Assembly (NCBI RefSeq): GCF_030936135.1
Contig: NC_082594.1
Coordinates: 103,269,020 to 103,333,019 of the forward strand
Direction of reading: 5' to 3'
DNA length: 64,000 bases
From: Gavia stellata
Lineage: Eukaryota > Chordata > Aves > Gaviiformes > Gaviidae
Made by a program: the position numbers and the translations under genes
The notes under the pieces: generated by a model
The model's database searches: none
What the model was told of the DNA's origin: nothing
What the model saw: only the letters and a program-made list of their open reading frames with translations
Shown: positions 63,801 through 64,000 of the stretch, piece by piece
How the letters are laid out: each line of letters opens with the position of its first letter
How positions within the stretch are numbered: the stretch's first letter is position 1

Positions 63801-64000
63801 TTTGAAGCAGGATTGCTCTGTCAGATACAGAAAACACCATTCCTCCACTTGCTTTCTTGTAACAGCACAGCTGAAAAGTAATTTAATGGATTATAAGAGA
63901 CACTGTAATCACTTATTGAGCAGAGTTCAGTAAAAAAAAAAAAAAATCAGATGCTACACTTCTCAGTTATGTTAATGTTTGTAACACTGATAATTATCAC
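21854..64000 (+). CDS. SCAF4: SCAF4 (SR-related CTD-associated factor 4), exons 1-19, 3' end outside window
   Basis: SCAF4 is a nuclear RNA-binding protein that binds the phosphorylated C-terminal domain of RNA polymerase II and, redundantly with SCAF8, prevents use of early polyadenylation sites. Nineteen exons join in frame to 796 codons plus one base. Domain order is: CTD-interacting domain (about residues 1-140, starting [10 protein letters not shown]); Q/P-rich linker (to about 385); RS/RE-rich basic segment (about 405-465); RRM with RNP2 LWVGQL (482-487) and RNP1 RGCAYIVM (515-522); then a proline-rich region. The choice of SCAF4 over its paralogue SCAF8 rests on [20 protein letters not shown] and the [15 protein letters not shown] stretch. 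All introns are U2-type GT-AG. The start is the ATG at 21,854 in a strong context (GCCAACATGG). The missing part is the large C-terminal exon(s), beginning after ...TQAIPLLG. Confidence 0.97.
21884..21940 (+). promoter_or_regulatory. G-rich, quadruplex-prone start of intron 1
   Basis: Directly after the exon 1 donor the non-template strand carries a series of G tracts (GGG, GGGG, seven G, GGGG, six G, GGG, GGGG, GGG) separated by one to several bases within about 57 bases. This satisfies the usual G-quadruplex pattern many times over and would favour R-loop formation just downstream of the promoter. Confidence 0.6.
24441..24505 (+). mobile_element. Possible tRNA-derived SINE relic
   Basis: The order of an A-box-like segment (TTTGGTGATTACAGCAA, about 24,449-24,465) and a B-box-like segment (AGTTCAAATCA, about 24,488-24,498) resembles old tRNA-derived SINEs of reptiles and birds. 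No full cloverleaf, tail or target duplication is visible. It could be chance. Confidence 0.3.
26660..26735 (+). mobile_element. Possible tRNA-derived SINE relic
   Basis: TAGCTTAGTTGAT (about 26,675-26,687) fits an RNA polymerase III A box and GGTTCATATCT (about 26,714-26,724) is B-box-like, with spacing typical of a tRNA. A second A-box-like GTAGCTTAGTGAC follows at about 26,878 without a B box. It does not fold into a convincing tRNA, so a decayed SINE is the more likely reading. Confidence 0.3.
29511..29584. repeat. 74-bp alternating purine-pyrimidine microsatellite
   Basis: A compound AT/AC/GC/GT dinucleotide tract in which purine and pyrimidine alternate without interruption for 74 bases. 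AC-type steps predominate at the left and GT-type steps at the right. A perfect 14-bp palindrome (CATATACGTATATG) is centred on the ACGT at 29,561-29,564. It is likely length-polymorphic. Confidence 0.9.
33093..33176 (+). CDS. SCAF4: SCAF4 exon 2
   Basis: Residues 11-38, starting [15 protein letters not shown], both ends on codon boundaries (acceptor TTTAG, donor GTAAAG). Part of the first helices of the CTD-interacting domain. Confidence 0.97.
33791..33835 (+). CDS. SCAF4: SCAF4 exon 3
   Basis: Residues 39-53, [15 protein letters not shown], a 45-base micro-sized exon with acceptor TTCCAG and donor GTAAAA. It encodes one helix of the CTD-interacting domain. Confidence 0.97.
34709..34870 (+). 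CDS. SCAF4: SCAF4 exon 4
   Basis: Residues 54-107, beginning [20 protein letters not shown] and ending LYLCPSEDK. This is the most conserved core of the CTD-interacting domain, with the LYVIDSIVR helix that contributes to CTD-peptide binding in this family. Confidence 0.97.
34871..37185 (+). other. SCAF4: SCAF4 intron 4
   Basis: 2.3 kb of AT-rich unique sequence. No repeat, RNA gene or extra exon recognised. Introns 2 (33,177-33,790) and 3 (33,836-34,708) are similarly featureless. Confidence 0.8.
37186..37321 (+). CDS. SCAF4: SCAF4 exon 5
   Basis: Residues 108-152 plus one base. It begins [20 protein letters not shown], closing the CTD-interacting domain, then runs into a short T/A-rich linker. 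It ends in phase 1 (GAA G|GTATGA). Confidence 0.97.
37322..39796 (+). other. SCAF4: SCAF4 intron 5
   Basis: 2.5 kb of AT-rich sequence with a (GA)8 microsatellite at 38,571-38,586. Nothing else is recognised. Confidence 0.8.
38571..38586 (+). repeat. (GA)8 microsatellite
   Basis: Eight GA units preceded by AAA, inside SCAF4 intron 5. Confidence 0.85.
39797..39936 (+). CDS. SCAF4: SCAF4 exon 6
   Basis: Completes the split glycine codon and runs to residue 199. It reads [14 protein letters not shown] and ends [11 protein letters not shown]. Acceptor CTTAG, donor GTAACC. Start of the Q/P-rich linker. Confidence 0.97.
40483..40659 (+). CDS. SCAF4: SCAF4 exon 7
   Basis: Residues 200-258, beginning [17 protein letters not shown] and ending [10 protein letters not shown]. 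Glutamine- and proline-rich, with codon boundaries at both ends (donor GTAAGT). Confidence 0.97.
40880..40897 (+). repeat. Poly-T run (18 T) in intron 7
   Basis: Eighteen consecutive T residues in the 370-base intron between exons 7 and 8. It could act as a polypyrimidine element but lies about 130 bases upstream of the acceptor. Confidence 0.85.
41030..41130 (+). CDS. SCAF4: SCAF4 exon 8
   Basis: Residues 259-291 plus two bases, with the acidic motif [20 protein letters not shown] followed by a short S/P stretch. Donor GTAAGT. The S/P/A stretch is much shorter than the alanine/proline-rich insert I recall in human SCAF4. Confidence 0.96.
41131..42835 (+). other. SCAF4: SCAF4 intron 8
   Basis: 1.7 kb with no recognised repeat or exon. 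Several ATG-containing open frames on both strands have no family resemblance. Confidence 0.75.
42836..42944 (+). CDS. SCAF4: SCAF4 exon 9
   Basis: Runs to residue 328: [13 protein letters not shown], then [19 protein letters not shown]. Acceptor TTTTAG, donor GTAACT. Q/P/M-rich linker. Confidence 0.96.
43293..43460 (+). CDS. SCAF4: SCAF4 exon 10
   Basis: Residues 329-384, beginning [18 protein letters not shown] and ending SHMQKPHQQ. Proline-rich, codon boundaries at both ends (donor GTGAGG). Confidence 0.97.
43461..44918 (+). other. SCAF4: SCAF4 intron 10
   Basis: 1.5 kb, AT-rich, no recognised element. The acceptor TATTTTAG follows a short pyrimidine tract. Confidence 0.75.
44919..45004 (+). 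CDS. SCAF4: SCAF4 exon 11
   Basis: Residues 385-412 plus two bases. It begins [15 protein letters not shown] and ends RKSRSRSAS, the start of the RS segment. Donor GTAAAC. Confidence 0.96.
45005..46413 (+). other. SCAF4: SCAF4 intron 11
   Basis: 1.4 kb, AT-rich, no recognised element. Confidence 0.75.
46414..46604 (+). CDS. SCAF4: SCAF4 exon 12 (RS/RE-rich)
   Basis: Runs to residue 476 plus one base. It carries [20 protein letters not shown], further SRSRSRDRR and SRSQERR repeats, an RE-rich stretch, and ends [12 protein letters not shown]. The arginine/serine dipeptides are the SR-related feature used in protein-protein contacts and nuclear-speckle localisation. CGN/TCN codons make it unusually CpG-dense for a gene-body exon. 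Confidence 0.97.
46605..48437 (+). other. SCAF4: SCAF4 intron 12
   Basis: 1.8 kb, AT-rich, no recognised element. Confidence 0.75.
48438..48538 (+). CDS. SCAF4: SCAF4 exon 13 (RRM, first part)
   Basis: Residues 477-510, [19 protein letters not shown] onward to FGPIESIN. Contains RNP2 (LWVGQL, 482-487) and the first RRM helix. Donor GTAAGT. Confidence 0.97.
48539..49552 (+). other. SCAF4: SCAF4 intron 13
   Basis: 1.0 kb, no recognised element. The acceptor is AATACAG after a T8 tract. Confidence 0.75.
49553..49666 (+). CDS. SCAF4: SCAF4 exon 14 (RRM, middle)
   Basis: Residues 511-548, [20 protein letters not shown] to NQKSIK. Contains RNP1 (RGCAYIVM, 515-522). Tyrosine replaces the phenylalanine seen at an RNP1 aromatic position in many RRMs. 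Donor GTACTT. Confidence 0.97.
49667..50385 (+). other. SCAF4: SCAF4 intron 14
   Basis: 719 bases, no recognised element. The acceptor is CCAAG rather than CAG, preceded by TTTTTTCC. Confidence 0.75.
50386..50542 (+). CDS. SCAF4: SCAF4 exon 15 (RRM end)
   Basis: Residues 549-600 plus one base, [20 protein letters not shown] and on to the [15 protein letters not shown] stretch. It completes the RRM and the SCAF4/SCAF8-specific extension. Donor GTAAAG. Confidence 0.97.
50543..52124 (+). other. SCAF4: SCAF4 intron 15
   Basis: 1.6 kb, AT-rich, no recognised element. Confidence 0.75.
52125..52279 (+). CDS. SCAF4: SCAF4 exon 16
   Basis: Runs to residue 652: [20 protein letters not shown], then the [12 protein letters not shown] proline/valine repeat. 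Codon boundary at the donor GTGAGA. Start of the proline-rich region. Confidence 0.97.
52280..54134 (+). other. SCAF4: SCAF4 intron 16, left part
   Basis: 1.9 kb of AT-rich sequence. A 77-codon open frame at 52,601-52,834 shows no family resemblance. No mobile element is recognised until about 54.1 kb. Confidence 0.6.
54135..54455 (-). CDS. Unidentified 106-codon ORF beside the LTR-like repeat
   Basis: A minus-strand open frame starting [11 protein letters not shown], with a hydrophobic stretch ([16 protein letters not shown], about residues 9-24) and then a polar, proline- and threonine-rich tail ending before 54,135. The start lies about 115 bases after the minus-strand end of the left LTR-like copy, behind a purine-rich leader with a GTAAGTT donor-like string. 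That position and the Met-Gly start would fit the beginning of a retroviral reading frame, but I do not recognise a Gag or Env motif. It may simply be a chance open frame. Confidence 0.2.
   Translation of the reverse strand: MGIMQSKLFGVICQAALCLITAAFIRTTHKACSDIPHASNLLLQSEGPGWAGCFPWLTEEQPDGQIEQPGIIVLMPIPGWTASAATQALVTTSPPLTVPNTEAKYK
54571..54972 (-). repeat. LTR-like sequence, left copy
   Basis: The part from about 54,627 to 54,945 is repeated in direct orientation at about 57,392-57,698 (roughly three-quarters identical by eye, including a shared TCAGCTTCTCACATTGTTAT block). Read on the minus strand, the copy can be bounded as TGTTAGGG...CCAACA, the TG...CA ends expected for a long terminal repeat of about 400 bp. 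Exact ends and target duplications could not be fixed. Orientation is tentative. Confidence 0.5.
56632..57016 (-). mobile_element. CR1 LINE 3' fragment (minus strand)
   Basis: Starts on the plus strand with TCATAGAATCATAGAATCG, the reverse complement of the CR1 3' terminal repeat. It continues through the 3' UTR into the end of ORF2, where the minus strand reads [32 protein letters not shown] and a terminal ALRDMV. About 385 bases are present; the 5' remainder is missing. It is antisense to SCAF4 within intron 16. Confidence 0.95.
57392..57698 (-). repeat. LTR-like sequence, right copy
   Basis: Direct repeat of the left copy at 54,627-54,945. Similarity stops at CTGCAG (57,698) on the right and fades at about 57,390 on the left, so it appears truncated relative to the fullest reading of the left copy. 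It was recognised by reading the two stretches against each other. Confidence 0.5.
57699..58636 (+). other. SCAF4: SCAF4 intron 16, right part
   Basis: 0.9 kb of AT-rich sequence leading to the acceptor TTCTTAG of exon 17. No recognised element. Confidence 0.75.
58637..58799 (+). CDS. SCAF4: SCAF4 exon 17
   Basis: Residues 653-706 plus one base: [19 protein letters not shown], a [14 protein letters not shown] polyproline stretch, then FNPMHLPP. Donor GTATAT. Confidence 0.97.
58930..59010 (+). CDS. SCAF4: SCAF4 exon 18
   Basis: Runs to residue 733 plus one base: [20 protein letters not shown] and on to VNIPN. It lies between two short introns (130 and 100 bases). Donor GTAAGT. Confidence 0.97.
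59111..59299 (+). CDS. SCAF4: SCAF4 exon 19
   Basis: Runs to residue 796 plus one base: [37 protein letters not shown], ending [16 protein letters not shown]. The last coding exon in the window. The remaining C-terminal part (more proline-, glutamine- and arginine-rich sequence in known orthologues) lies to the right. Confidence 0.97.
59300..64000 (+). other. SCAF4: SCAF4 intron 19 (start; continues beyond window)
   Basis: At least 4.7 kb of AT-rich sequence without a further SCAF4 exon. I looked for the expected continuation (a Q-G-V-A-P-G-P-V-I-like start) and did not find it. It contains canonical AATAAA signals at 59,765-59,770 and 59,778-59,783 and an A14 run near 63,931-63,946. No recognisable mobile element. 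The alternative of a divergent or species-specific 3' end cannot be excluded. Confidence 0.7.

Noticed and set aside
1..64000. CRISPR arrays, bacterial operons, tRNA/rRNA genes or tandem satellites
   Set aside because: None is present. The window is a vertebrate nuclear gene with introns, and no regular repeat-spacer pattern or long tandem array was seen on either strand.

Overview
The window is vertebrate nuclear DNA, almost certainly from a bird. It carries chicken-repeat-1 (CR1) LINE copies with the typical avian 3' end (at 9.8-10.8 kb on the plus strand and 56.6-57.0 kb on the minus strand). Its single recognisable gene has large introns with GT-AG boundaries. The species is not identifiable from the sequence alone.

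Layout. Positions 1 to about 21,150 form an AT-rich intergenic stretch with no exon I can support. It holds an old CR1/L3-like LINE relic (about 5.75-6.26 kb), a younger CR1 3' fragment (9.80-10.78 kb), a few simple repeats, and otherwise unique sequence. A CpG island at about 21.17-22.25 kb contains the promoter, 5' leader and first coding exon of SCAF4 on the plus strand.

SCAF4 fills the rest of the window. Nineteen coding exons could be joined in frame with consensus splice sites, giving 796 complete codons. They encode the N-terminal RNA polymerase II CTD-interacting domain (exons 1-5), a Q/P-rich linker (exons 6-10), an RS/RE-rich segment (exons 11-12), an RRM (exons 13-15) and a proline-rich region (exons 16-19). 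The window ends inside the intron after exon 19, so the C-terminal exon(s) lie to the right. In mammals SCAF4 lies between SOD1 (beyond its 3' end) and HUNK (beyond its 5' end). By that synteny the left 21 kb would be the HUNK-SCAF4 intergenic region; this is inference, since neither neighbour is visible.

Mobile DNA in the gene is concentrated in intron 16 (52.3-58.6 kb). Two direct copies of a roughly 310-bp LTR-like sequence, about 2.8 kb apart, bracket degenerate sequence with a nested minus-strand CR1 fragment. Intron 1 has a 74-bp run of perfectly alternating purine-pyrimidine and faint tRNA-derived SINE-like relics.

I found no convincing new biological system. The most testable observations are a possible intronic-polyadenylation short isoform after exon 19 (SCAF4 itself suppresses premature polyadenylation), a six-codon upstream ORF in the leader, the long Z-DNA-prone tract in intron 1, and the degenerate LTR element in intron 16.
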